A program made the translations under genes and the position numbers. The notes under the pieces are model-generated. The model had not been told where the DNA came from. It was given only the letters and a program-made list of their open reading frames with translations, and did not search any database. Positions 1-7,085 of a stretch of DNA of 33,932 nucleotides are shown here, piece after piece (position 1 is the first letter of the stretch; each line of letters opens with the position of its first letter). Source of the stretch: JAKQHY01 sp034429475 (GTDB lineage: Bacteria; Chloroflexota; Anaerolineae; B4-G1; SLSP01). The stretch lies in contig DAOUGD010000184.1 in the NCBI GenBank assembly GCA_034429475.1, positions 1 to 33,932 on the forward strand, read 5' to 3'.

Positions 1-95
1 AGACGGAGATGGAAGCTCTGGCAATCCGCTACCACGAGGTATGCCCGCAGTGGAGTTACACCATCTCGCCACGTTCGCCCGCTCCCGCCGCTTAA
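1..95 (+). CDS. C-terminal fragment of a transposase (possibly ISAzo13-like)
   Basis: An open frame enters from the left edge and stops at the TAA at 93-95. The last residues read HEVCPQWSYTISPR followed by a short Pro/Ala tail. A His, a few residues, then W-x-Y-T-I near the C terminus is how ISAzo13-type (Rhodopirellula-type DDE) transposases usually end, so I infer this family. Only about 30 residues are visible, with no catalytic residues. The stop is followed within 31 bases by a sequence that looks like an IS terminus (108-126), which supports the call. It could still be the tail of an unrelated protein. Confidence 0.4.
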   Translation, partial: TEMEALAIRYHEVCPQWSYTISPRSPAPAA

Positions 96-107
96 GCAGT
101 TCGGAAA

Positions 108-126
108 GTTATATTTTTACAGACCC
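108..126. repeat. Possible right terminal sequence of the upstream insertion element
   Basis: Read on the - strand, the bases are GGGTCTGTAAAAATATAAC, a typical-looking IS end (GGG start, then AT-rich). It lies just after the putative transposase stop. The partner inverted repeat is outside the window, so the element boundary at about 126 is inferred. Confidence 0.3.
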
Positions 127-316
127 TTAGGGCGAAATCCAGGAATATTCGGTTGTCACTTGCCGAAAGTCACAAATCACGCTATCCTTTGAATTGTCAT
201 GGGATGTGACATAAGCCTCCGGTTTGCGCCGGCCACAAGCCAGAGGCTGGGGCTACGAAGGTGTTTTCTTTGATCCTAACATTCTGTAAATCCTGTTATT
301 TTTGGGGGAGGTTCAC
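127..316. other. Intergenic region upstream of the NfeD–flotillin operon
   Basis: This stretch of about 190 bases has no gene. It holds a short GC-rich inverted repeat near 230-250 (CCAG-AGG-CTGG, within CAAGCCAGAGGCTGG) and an AT-rich stretch directly before the operon. The operon promoter should lie here, but I see no convincing -35/-10 pair. Confidence 0.4.
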
Positions 317-922
317 ATGGGAAACTGGTGGCTTAGTTTGAGCTTGATGCAACAAATTTTCTACACGATTGCCATTGTGTCTTCGGTCGTCCTCATCGTG
401 CAAATTATCCTCAACCTCATTGGCCTGGATGAAGAAGAGATGGGCCTGGATGGTCTCGCGGATACACTAGAAGCAATAGAAGACGCTGCGTTCGATGGAG
501 CCGATACGGGCCTGGGCCTGCTCTCGGTGCGCACTATGCTGGCGTTTCTGATGGGCTTTGGGTGGGGCGGTGTGGTGCTGGTCGGGATGGACTGGCACCC
601 CGTGTGGGCCGTCCTCGGCGCGCTCGTCGCCGGGGCAGTGTTTATGGCCACCGTCTTCTGGCTGATGCGGCAAATGTTCCGCCTGGCCGACTCCGGCAAT
701 ATCAAGCTGGAGAACGCTGCCGGGAAGACAGGGACGGTGTATCTGCCCATCCCCCCGCAGCGCAGCGGGACAGGGCAGGTGCAGATCGTCATCCAGGAGC
801 GGCTGCGCGAGCTGCCCGCCGTCACCGACACCCCGGAGGCTCTGCCCACCGGCGCGCACATCCACGTTGTGCAGGTCATTGAAAATGACGTGCTCTTAGT
901 ACAACCATTAAAAGGAGAGTAG
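317..922 (+). CDS. NfeD/YqiJ-like membrane protein with OB-fold tail
   Basis: This 201-residue protein has three predicted membrane segments: about residues 9-33, 73-95 and 98-125. A soluble C-terminal part of about 70 residues (from 'AGKTGTVYLP' to 'DVLLVQPLKGE') is beta-rich and resembles the OB-fold at the end of NfeD/YqiJ proteins. NfeD-type proteins are encoded next to flotillins and act with them in membrane microdomains. A flotillin gene lies two genes downstream, which is the main support for the call. ATG 317 is chosen because GGGGAGG sits 5 bases upstream; the open frame continues five codons further to a TTG without a ribosome site. The next gene starts 5 bases after the stop, so the two are co-transcribed. 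The biochemical role is not visible in the sequence. Confidence 0.75.
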   Translation: MGNWWLSLSLMQQIFYTIAIVSSVVLIVQIILNLIGLDEEEMGLDGLADTLEAIEDAAFDGADTGLGLLSVRTMLAFLMGFGWGGVVLVGMDWHPVWAVLGALVAGAVFMATVFWLMRQMFRLADSGNIKLENAAGKTGTVYLPIPPQRSGTGQVQIVIQERLRELPAVTDTPEALPTGAHIHVVQVIENDVLLVQPLKGE

Positions 923-927
923 CGAAT

Positions 928-1482
928 ATGGATTGTCCGGTTTGCAAACGCGCCAGTTTTCAACAACAAGACCTTGACCACAATTTAGTCGGGCGGCGCT
1001 GTATGCGCTGCGAGGGTGTCTGGATTTCGGCCACCGAGTATTGGAAATGGGTAAAAAGCCGCAATGCCGCCGAGCAAGCCCTGTTCGACGCCGCCGAAGT
1101 ATCGCTCCCGGTCGAAAACGTTGGGCAAGCCAAGATTTGCCCGGAGTGTGGACATCTGCTGCGCCGCTACAAGGTTTGGCCGAACATCAAATTCTATCTG
1201 GATCGGTGCAGCAGTTGCCAGGGTGTCTGGTTTGACCGGGATGAGTGGGAATACCTCAAGGCGCAGGGCGCGCACGATCACATCCACGAATTTTTCGGGA
1301 GTCTCTGGCAGGAAGACATCCGCGAACAAGAAGCGCGTCAATGCCTTGAAGACCTGTACCTGACGCGCTTCGGCGCCGAAGATTACGCGCGGATCAAAGA
1401 AGTTCGCGCGTGGCTGTGGGAACATCCGCAGCAGGGTGCACTACTCGCCTACCTATCTGACAAAGACCCGTATCGTATGTAA
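928..1482 (+). CDS. Double zinc-ribbon protein (zf-TFIIB type)
   Basis: This 184-residue soluble protein carries two zinc ribbons. The first has CPVC at residues 3-6 and CMRC about 20 residues later, followed by EGVWIS. The second has CPEC near residue 70 and CSSC about 24 residues later, followed by QGVWFDRDEWE. The 'C-x2-C-x-GVW' signature belongs to the zf-TFIIB (PF13453) family, whose function is mostly unknown. The C-terminal third is helical and charged, without a known motif. The gene lies between an NfeD-like gene (5-base gap) and a flotillin gene, so it is probably part of a microdomain operon. Its start follows AAGGAGAG, which overlaps the end of the upstream gene. It may be an assembly or regulatory factor; that is a guess. 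Confidence 0.75.
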   Translation: MDCPVCKRASFQQQDLDHNLVGRRCMRCEGVWISATEYWKWVKSRNAAEQALFDAAEVSLPVENVGQAKICPECGHLLRRYKVWPNIKFYLDRCSSCQGVWFDRDEWEYLKAQGAHDHIHEFFGSLWQEDIREQEARQCLEDLYLTRFGAEDYARIKEVRAWLWEHPQQGALLAYLSDKDPYRM

Positions 1483-1489
1483 ACAGTTA

Positions 1490-1597
1490 TTATGCGGTTG
1501 ACCCAGGTGGGGCGCACTTGGATGCGTGCCGTGTATATTTGCCGTGTAAACCTGAGTGTTTTAGACGTTTGCAAGTGCGCCCCACCTTACTGCATAA
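1490..1597. repeat. Long inverted repeat between zinc-ribbon and flotillin genes (MITE-like or leader hairpin)
   Basis: AGGTGGGGCGCACTTG (1505-1520) is matched perfectly by its reverse complement at 1572-1587, 16 of 16 bases, around a 51-base centre. Further out, TTATGC (1490-1495) pairs with GCATAA (1592-1597). The centre contains GCCGTGTA twice. No coding sequence is needed here because the flotillin start is at 1633. It could be a miniature mobile element or a strong transcript hairpin that tunes flotillin expression relative to the two upstream genes. Confidence 0.7.
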
Positions 1598-1632
1598 CGA
1601 TTGATTTAACTTTCACCAACAGGAGGCTAACC

Positions 1633-3018
1633 ATGGGAATTGAAGTTTTATTTTTCATCTTGGCGTTTATCGGCTTGATCTTTGCTCTGGGCATCTTCTT
1701 TTTGAGTCGCTTCCGCCGCTGTCCCCCCGACCACATCCTCGTCATCTACGGTAACGTAGGGCCGGGCAAAGATGGACGGCGTTCCTCGCGCTGTCTGCAC
1801 GGCGGCGCGGCGTTCGTCGTCCCGGTGGTGCAGGAATACCAGTACCTCGACCTGACGCCGATCACCCTGGACATTGACCTGGTAGGCGCGCTCTCGCAGC
1901 AGAACATCCGCATTGACGTGCCCTCCACCTTCACCGTCGGCATCTCCACCGAGCAGGGCGTGATGGAGAACGCGGCAGAGCGCCTGCTCGGCCTGAAACG
2001 CGACGAAGTGCGCCGCGTGGCCGAGGACATCATCTTCGGGCAGACGCGCGTGGTGGTCGCCACCATGGACATTGAGGAGATCATCTCCAACCGCGACAAG
2101 TTTGTGGACAAGATCACCAACGGCGTCGAAGTGGAGTTGAAGAAGATCGGCCTGCGCCTCATCAACGTCAACGTCAAGGACATCAAGGACGAATCCGGCT
2201 ACATCGAGTCGCTGGGCCGCGAGGCCGCCTCCCGCGCCGTCAACGAAGCGAAGAAATCGGTCGCCGAGAATAACCGCGACGGCGAGATCGGCAAGGCCGA
2301 GGCCGAGCGCGAGCAGCGCGTCAAGGTCGCCGCGGCTAACGCCACCGCCGTGGAGGGCGAGAACACCGCCCGCGTCACCGTCGCCAACTCCGACGCGCTC
2401 CGCCGCGAGCGCGAGGCCGAGGCCACCCGCCGGGGGAACGCCGCTGAGAAAGTGCAGGCCGCCAAGGCCCTCGAAGAAGCCTACCAGGCCGAGCAAGTGG
2501 CCGAGACGCGGCGCGCCGAGCGCGAGCGCGCCACCCAGCAAGCCGACATCATCGTGGCCGCCGAGATCGCCAAGCAGCGCGTCGAGATTGACGCCGAAGC
2601 CGTGGCCGAGCGCACCCGCCGCGAGGCGCAAGGCGCCGCCGACGCGCTCTACGCCAAGCTCGAAGCGCAGGCGCGCGGTCAGCGCGAGCTGCTCGTCAAA
2701 CAGGCCGAAGGTCTCACCGCCATCGTTCAGTCCGCGGGCGGCAATCCCACCCAGGCCGCGATGTTGATGATCACCGAGAAGCTGCCCGAACTGGTCACCA
2801 CCCAGGTCGAAGCCGTCAAGAACCTGAAGATTGACAAGGTCACGGTCTGGGATTCCGGCGCGGCGGATGGGACGCCGACCACGGCGCGCTTCCTTTCCGG
2901 AATGTTGCAATCGCTGCCGCCGCTCCAAAACCTGTTCGAGATGGCCGGCATGACGCTCCCTAGCGCGCTGGATGTGCGCGCGGACGAAGCCCCGGACGCC
3001 CCCGAAGGTCAAGCCTGA
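1633..3018 (+). CDS. Flotillin-like SPFH protein
   Basis: This 461-residue protein has one N-terminal membrane segment (about residues 3-26). An SPFH/PHB domain follows ('PPDHILVIYG' to 'GLRLINVNVKDIKDE', roughly 32-195). A long Glu/Ala-rich coiled coil (about 200-390) contains repeated EAEA/AEAVAERTRREAQ-type stretches typical of flotillins and YqiK. Flotillins oligomerise at the inner face of the membrane and organise functional microdomains. ATG 1633 is preferred because AGGAGG ends 6 bases upstream and the membrane anchor follows at once. The open frame extends upstream to 1492, but that part is encoded by a palindrome and has no ribosome site. The NfeD-like and zinc-ribbon genes upstream complete the operon, and a hairpin terminator follows. 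Confidence 0.92.
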   Translation: MGIEVLFFILAFIGLIFALGIFFLSRFRRCPPDHILVIYGNVGPGKDGRRSSRCLHGGAAFVVPVVQEYQYLDLTPITLDIDLVGALSQQNIRIDVPSTFTVGISTEQGVMENAAERLLGLKRDEVRRVAEDIIFGQTRVVVATMDIEEIISNRDKFVDKITNGVEVELKKIGLRLINVNVKDIKDESGYIESLGREAASRAVNEAKKSVAENNRDGEIGKAEAEREQRVKVAAANATAVEGENTARVTVANSDALRREREAEATRRGNAAEKVQAAKALEEAYQAEQVAETRRAERERATQQADIIVAAEIAKQRVEIDAEAVAERTRREAQGAADALYAKLEAQARGQRELLVKQAEGLTAIVQSAGGNPTQAAMLMITEKLPELVTTQVEAVKNLKIDKVTVWDSGAADGTPTTARFLSGMLQSLPPLQNLFEMAGMTLPSALDVRADEAPDAPEGQA

Positions 3019-3056
3019 CCCCAGGTCTGTTCTCAAGGGGTTGGATGAAAGGATTT

Positions 3057-3129
3057 TCTCAACAGATTGAACGGAATATAACGGATAGTCTTTCCGTTTA
3101 ACCCGTTCAATCCGTTGAGATTGTTTTTT
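3057..3129 (+). terminator. Terminator hairpin after the flotillin operon (also a copy of a dispersed palindrome)
   Basis: TCTCAACAGATTGAACGG at 3057-3074 pairs with CCGTTCAATCCGTTGAGA at 3103-3120 (17 of 18). An inner AACGGA/TCCGTT stem lies between them, and TTGTTTTTT follows at 3121-3129. This is a good intrinsic terminator for + strand transcripts. A closely similar palindrome lies at 32574-32640. Confidence 0.75.
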
Positions 3130-3160
3130 AGAAGGTGTTTTTCACTACGACATAAACCCA

Positions 3161-4390
3161 ATGTTACACAAACCCAACAACCAAACTACTCGACGAATGA
3201 CTACCCGACTAACGACAACCCAACGCTTCTTCTATCTCAGCATCGCCGGCGTGCTCATCATCCTGAGCATCGCCGTGCTGTTGATCATGCGCCAAACCCA
3301 ATCAGAAAGGAGTCTCGCACCTATGAGCAAATCATCACCGCCCAACTTTGTCTACGTGGGCACGTACACCCAGAAGGGCAGCAAAGGCATCTACGTCTAC
3401 CGCTTCGACCCGGAAACGGGCGCGTTGGAACTCACCGGCGTCGCCGAGGGCGTCGAGAATCCCTCGTTCCTCGCCATCCACCCGAACCGGCGCTTCCTCT
3501 ACGCCGTGAATGAGCAATGGCCGGAGGGCGCCGTGAGCGCCTTCGCGCTTGATCCCGCCACCGGCGCACTGACTTTCCTCAATAAGCAATCTTCCCACGG
3601 CTCGTCCCCGTGCCACGTCACCGTGGACGACGCCGGGCAGTACGTCTACCTGGCGAATTACAGCAGCGGCACGGCGGCGGTCTACCCAATCCAGGCCGAT
3701 GGCAGCCTCGGCCCGGCCTCCGACGTGGTGCAGCACACCGGCTCCGGCCCGGATAAGCGCCGCCAGGAAGGCCCGCACGCCCACTCCATCACCCTCAGCC
3801 TGGACAACCGCTTCGCTTTCGTGGCCGATTTGGGGATTGACAAAGTGATGATCTACGACATCGCCGCGACGCCGGGCAAGCTCACGCCGCACGGTGAGGC
3901 CGTTGTGAGCGGCGGCAGCGGCCCGCGCCACTTCACCTTCCACCCTAACGGGAAATTCGCCTATCTCATCAACGAGATGGGCAACACGATCGTCGCCTTC
4001 GCCTACGACGCCGAAGCCGGGACGCTAACCGAGCTGCAAACCGTCTCCGCCCTGCCGGACATCTTCAACGGGCGCAGCACCACCGCCGACATCCACGTTG
4101 CGCCGTCGGGCAAATTCCTCTACGGCTCCAATCGCGGCCACGATAGCCTCGTCGTCTACGCGATTGATCCCGCTACCGGCGCGCTCACCTACGTCGAACA
4201 CGTCGCCACCCAGGGCCAGACCCCGCGCAACTTCGCCCTTGATCCTACCGGCGCGTTCCTGATCGCCGCGAATCAGGACGGCAACAATCTCGTCGTCTTC
4301 CGCGTGGACGCTGCGACCGGCAAACTCACCCCGACGGGCCATAAGATCGAGGTTTCAATGCCGGTGTGCGTTAAATTTCTACAGCCATAA
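3161..4390 (+). CDS. Lactonase-family beta-propeller, possibly membrane anchored
   Basis: From about residue 62 this 409-residue protein ('FVYVGTYTQKGSKGIYVYRF') is a seven-bladed propeller of the lactonase family (PF10282, the 6-phosphogluconolactonase Pgl/YbhE fold). Repeated blades contain 'PNxRFLYAVNE', 'GPRHFTFHPNGKFAYLINE' and 'TPRNFALDPTGAFLIAANQDG'. Members hydrolyse sugar lactones, but many are uncharacterised. Two starts are possible. ATG 3161 adds a 54-residue head with a clear membrane segment (about 23-42) but has no good ribosome site. ATG 3323 follows AAAGGAG by 10 bases and would give a cytosolic 355-residue enzyme. I list the longer form because the membrane segment is convincing. 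It follows the flotillin terminator, so it is probably a separate unit. Confidence 0.85.
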   Translation: MLHKPNNQTTRRMTTRLTTTQRFFYLSIAGVLIILSIAVLLIMRQTQSERSLAPMSKSSPPNFVYVGTYTQKGSKGIYVYRFDPETGALELTGVAEGVENPSFLAIHPNRRFLYAVNEQWPEGAVSAFALDPATGALTFLNKQSSHGSSPCHVTVDDAGQYVYLANYSSGTAAVYPIQADGSLGPASDVVQHTGSGPDKRRQEGPHAHSITLSLDNRFAFVADLGIDKVMIYDIAATPGKLTPHGEAVVSGGSGPRHFTFHPNGKFAYLINEMGNTIVAFAYDAEAGTLTELQTVSALPDIFNGRSTTADIHVAPSGKFLYGSNRGHDSLVVYAIDPATGALTYVEHVATQGQTPRNFALDPTGAFLIAANQDGNNLVVFRVDAATGKLTPTGHKIEVSMPVCVKFLQP

Positions 4391-4440
4391 ACATTCTTTT
4401 CTCAATGGGCGGGATGGATTTTTCAGGACTAATGAAAAAT

Positions 4441-5535
4441 CTAGCCACCGGACAGTTTTTCAAAGTAGGGTAGCCAGACAATCTTGAAAGGTTCGGCATT
4501 GGTCAAATGGCGCTCGATACTATCCAACCCGATGCGGAAAATACTCAAGTCGCGGCGGTCTTTGCGATCCACGCGATAGCGCTGGCCGTTTTTGACCACT
4601 TTGGTGCCATAGGCCACGAACCAGACGTACAGAAGCGCCACGGCCAGGGTCAAGCGGGATAACCGCAGGAAAGTATGCAATTGGGTGCTTTCCAGGTCGA
4701 ACCCATGTCCTTTAAAATCACCGAACATTTCCTCAATCCACATGCGCCGGCGATAGGTACGCAGGGTGGTGCGCAGGTCGGGCAGATTGGTGGCCAACAG
4801 CCACGATTCCGTTGCCCCCGGCTGCCAATAGGCCGCGAAATTCGTGGGATAGCTATGGGCTTGAGTTAATTGCACCCCCGCGAGCCACACACGTTGCCCA
4901 GGCCGTTGAATGAGGCTGTCCAGGCGTTGCCACTGGGACTGTTGAGGCAATTGCGCCAAATGGTTGCCAGGTTGACGCAACACATAACTCCATTTCCAGT
5001 CGTCCAACTGCTGCAATACCGGGACGGGGCCAAATTCGCAGTCCCCCGCGAGTTGCACGACCGCCTGCGCGGGCACCAACTGCCGCACATACGCTAACAA
5101 GGCCAATTGCTTCCAGCCGCCACTATGCCCCCGCGCACTCCGCACCCAGGTCCAGGCGATGGGGATAGCCCGGCGCCGGTAGGCCACGGCCACCATCAGC
5201 AATTGGTGACTGGCCCCCACTTTGCTGCCATCCACTAACAGGCGTATCGGCAAGCCATGGGCCAGCATCGCGGCAATCAGCCGTTCCGCCACGGGGCGAT
5301 ACCAGACCCGCGTACGAATCCCCGCATTGTTCAGCAACCGCCGCAGGCGGCGTTCGGTGCTATTACGGGTTGCGCGCCCAGGGATCTTTTTGGCGATGAC
5401 CCCCAGATAGACCGAGCGACTCAGGAACAGCCCGACCAAGAACCAGGTAAAGATCTTCAGGCGACCGAGATGTTCGCCGGGCCGCAGTTCGCACATTTCG
5501 GCATACCAGCTATGATATAAGTGGTTGGTTGACAT
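4441..5535 (-). CDS. IS4-family DDE transposase
   Basis: This 364-residue transposase has the IS4-type DDE signatures. The first Asp is in 'IRLLVDGSKVG' (about residue 102) and the second in 'AGDCEFG' (about 165). The 'Y-x2-R-x3-E-x6-K' region appears as 'YRRRMWIEEMFGDFKG' near residue 262, with the catalytic Glu. The stop codon lies at the very edge of the element, inside the left inverted repeat. The ATG at 5535 is preceded by AGGAGG. A hairpin just upstream (5547-5577) may limit read-through expression. The gene appears intact and therefore potentially active. Confidence 0.92.
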   Translation of the reverse strand: MSTNHLYHSWYAEMCELRPGEHLGRLKIFTWFLVGLFLSRSVYLGVIAKKIPGRATRNSTERRLRRLLNNAGIRTRVWYRPVAERLIAAMLAHGLPIRLLVDGSKVGASHQLLMVAVAYRRRAIPIAWTWVRSARGHSGGWKQLALLAYVRQLVPAQAVVQLAGDCEFGPVPVLQQLDDWKWSYVLRQPGNHLAQLPQQSQWQRLDSLIQRPGQRVWLAGVQLTQAHSYPTNFAAYWQPGATESWLLATNLPDLRTTLRTYRRRMWIEEMFGDFKGHGFDLESTQLHTFLRLSRLTLAVALLYVWFVAYGTKVVKNGQRYRVDRKDRRDLSIFRIGLDSIERHLTNAEPFKIVWLPYFEKLSGG

Positions 5536-5546
5536 AGAGACCTCCT

Positions 5547-5577
5547 GGGTAAAGTGGTTGACGCCTTTACTTTACCC
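5547..5577 (-). promoter_or_regulatory. Hairpin in front of the IS4-type transposase ribosome site
   Basis: GGGTAAAGT (5547-5555) is the exact reverse complement of ACTTTACCC (5569-5577), with a 13-base loop. It lies directly upstream of the AGGAGG of the transposase. It could be an operator or a leader hairpin that protects the IS from outside transcription, a control known from other IS elements. Confidence 0.5.
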
Positions 5578-5636
5578 GGTTTTCTGTGTCAATCAACCCC
5601 CTTTTATTTAAAGTGTCCGGTGGCTAGATGAAAAAT

Positions 5637-7024
5637 CCTGCTTCTACTGGATTCTGTGGATTTGGCGAAACCCGCCGCGGGAAGCGGAAATGAGCAGGTT
5701 TTGCAGCCAGTCGACGTGGTATACCCGACCATTCAACCGATGCGCGCGGGACGTGTAGTGTTGCGCCGTGGCGGTCCGGGGACAATAGGGGGTAAAGTTG
5801 TGCAGTAGCGCGCCAGCCCGGACGGCTAATTCCATCGTCATGAGATGGCCGTGAAAGTAGTGGGCGCTGTAGAAACAGCGATCCATGCGATCCATCTGGC
5901 GGTCCAGCATGTTGCTGGTGCGGTGGGCCTGGGGGTAATCATAGACCACGGCAAAGTCGGCGGCCCGGGCGCACAATTTGAGCAAGGCGGCCCGCGCCGG
6001 CGAATCCGTCAGCGTACGTAGCGCCCAGGCACGCAAAGCCGTTAACGCTGCCACAAACTGGAGCGCGGTGGGAGCGTGATAGGCGGCCCATATCTGGCGG
6101 CAAATGGCGTGGAAATGGGGGGCCAAACTGCGCGGCCCCCGGTCATAGAAACTGAGGAACGCATGCAAGAAACAGGGGATAATCAGCAGCAAAGGAAACA
6201 GCGTCGCCCACGCCAAGTGGGTGGCCTGCCACCCATCCAGATTCACCGTCTGCGGCGTATAGCCGGGCGCGACCTCCTGGGCTTCGTCCCGGAACGTCTG
6301 ATAGGCGGCGGTCAAGTGCGTTTCATCCGCCTGCGGCGCCACCGCTGCGCCCAGCACGCACTCGTCCCCCACGGTGGTGGCGACATAGACGCGCTCTCCA
6401 TTCAGCCAGGTATGCTTTTCGTCGGCCAGCAGGTCGGCGGGCAACTGCGCCGGGTCTTTGACGGTCGTCCCCACCACACTGTTCCGCCCCAGGCGCAAGA
6501 CCAGGCGCTCCCAGTACATGGCGTCGTGACCGAAGACCTGCGCCAAGGCCCAATACGGGACGCCGAATTGGTGCAAAAAAAGCCGTCCCGCACGTCGTCC
6601 GTGGTGCCCGTCAGGTAGGGCAAGCGATACGCGGGCATCAGGGTGTAGGTCAGGCCCGCCACCTTGATGCGCCGCCGCACCACTGTGGGCATCTTCGCCG
6701 AGGGCAGCAGCTGCCCGTGCAGCACATAGCCCATCTGGGCCTCTGGCGGGAACAGCTCGGGGTACTGGCCGAGCGCTGCGTCCACCCAGGCCCGAAAGGC
6801 ATGCCGGTCGGCGACGGCGGCAGCATAGGCCTCCGGCGTGATCGGCAGGTAGATTTGCCGACACTCATACGCCAGCCCACTCAGATCACGGTCCATAGCC
6901 ACTTCTCGCGTGCGGGTTTCAGTCGTCATAAGGCCCTCCTGGGACAGTCTCTTCCCCAGTGTACCACATCCAGAGCCGCTCTCCTTGTCTTGGGCCTAAA
7001 TCCACAGAAAACGGTAGAAGTAGG
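5637..7024. mobile_element. Second insertion sequence, family uncertain, with imperfect 27-bp ends
   Basis: The left end (5637-5663) starts CCTGCTTCTACTGG. The right end read on the - strand (7024-6998) starts CCTACTTCTACCGT. Both continue to TTCTGTGGATTT, and 23 of 27 bases agree. AAAAAT flanks the element at 5631-5636 and 7025-7030, a plausible 6-bp target duplication. The element is 1388 bp and contains a single transposase-like gene on the - strand that is split by a frameshift. Confidence 0.8.
5644..6929 (-). CDS. Transposase-like protein read in two frames (-1 frameshift at a T7 run)
   Basis: Two overlapping - strand frames together give a protein of about 428 residues. The first starts at ATG 6929 after AGGAGGG and runs in one frame to about 6580 ('TGTTDDVRDG'). 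The second frame continues from about 6576 ('LHQFGVPYWALAQVFG') to the stop at 5644. The join is at seven T on the coding strand (6581-6575), where a -1 shift restores one protein. Recognisable stretches are NLDGWQATHLAW, PCFLHAFLSFYDRG and TSNMLDRQMDRMDR near the end. I remember similar blocks in uncharacterised transposase-like proteins but cannot name the family. Its position inside matched inverted repeats supports a transposase. It may use programmed frameshifting or be a broken copy. Confidence 0.65.
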
Positions 7025-7032
7025 AAAAATCG

Positions 7033-7046
7033 GCTCAATCTGCTGA
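7033..7046 (-). repeat. Copy of the dispersed GTTCAATCYGYTGA-type repeat
   Basis: GCTCAATCTGCTGA occurs here just beyond the second IS. The identical 14-mer occurs at 12873-12886. Its reverse complement differs at two bases from the arm of the palindrome at 3057. It lies upstream of the surface-protein gene. Confidence 0.55.
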
Positions 7047-7085
7047 TGGAAAACTGCGTTAGGCTAAATATATGGAGGAACGGAA

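Larger units (their letters stand above)
4441..5627. mobile_element. IS4-type insertion sequence, complete, with 9-bp target duplication
   Basis: The element is 1187 bp long. Its ends are inverted repeats: CTAGCCACCGGACAGTTT on the left, and CTAGCCACCGGACACTTT on the opposite strand at the right (17 of 18). It is flanked by a perfect 9-bp direct repeat, ATGAAAAAT, at 4432-4440 and 5628-5636. It contains one intact transposase gene on the - strand. Perfect target repeats and an intact gene suggest a recent insertion. The right target copy touches the end of the neighbouring IS at 5637. Confidence 0.92.

Noticed and set aside
1492..1632. N-terminal extension of flotillin from ATG 1492
   Set aside because: It is encoded by the inverted-repeat element, has no ribosome site, and would place a soluble segment before the membrane anchor. 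AGGAGG supports ATG 1633.
1648..3036. Long - strand open frame opposite the flotillin gene
   Set aside because: It has Gly/His/Leu-rich low-complexity sequence and no ribosome site. It is a shadow of high-GC third positions of the flotillin gene.
4441..7024. One composite transposon made of two IS copies
   Set aside because: The two elements have different ends, different transposases and separate target repeats, and there is no cargo between them.
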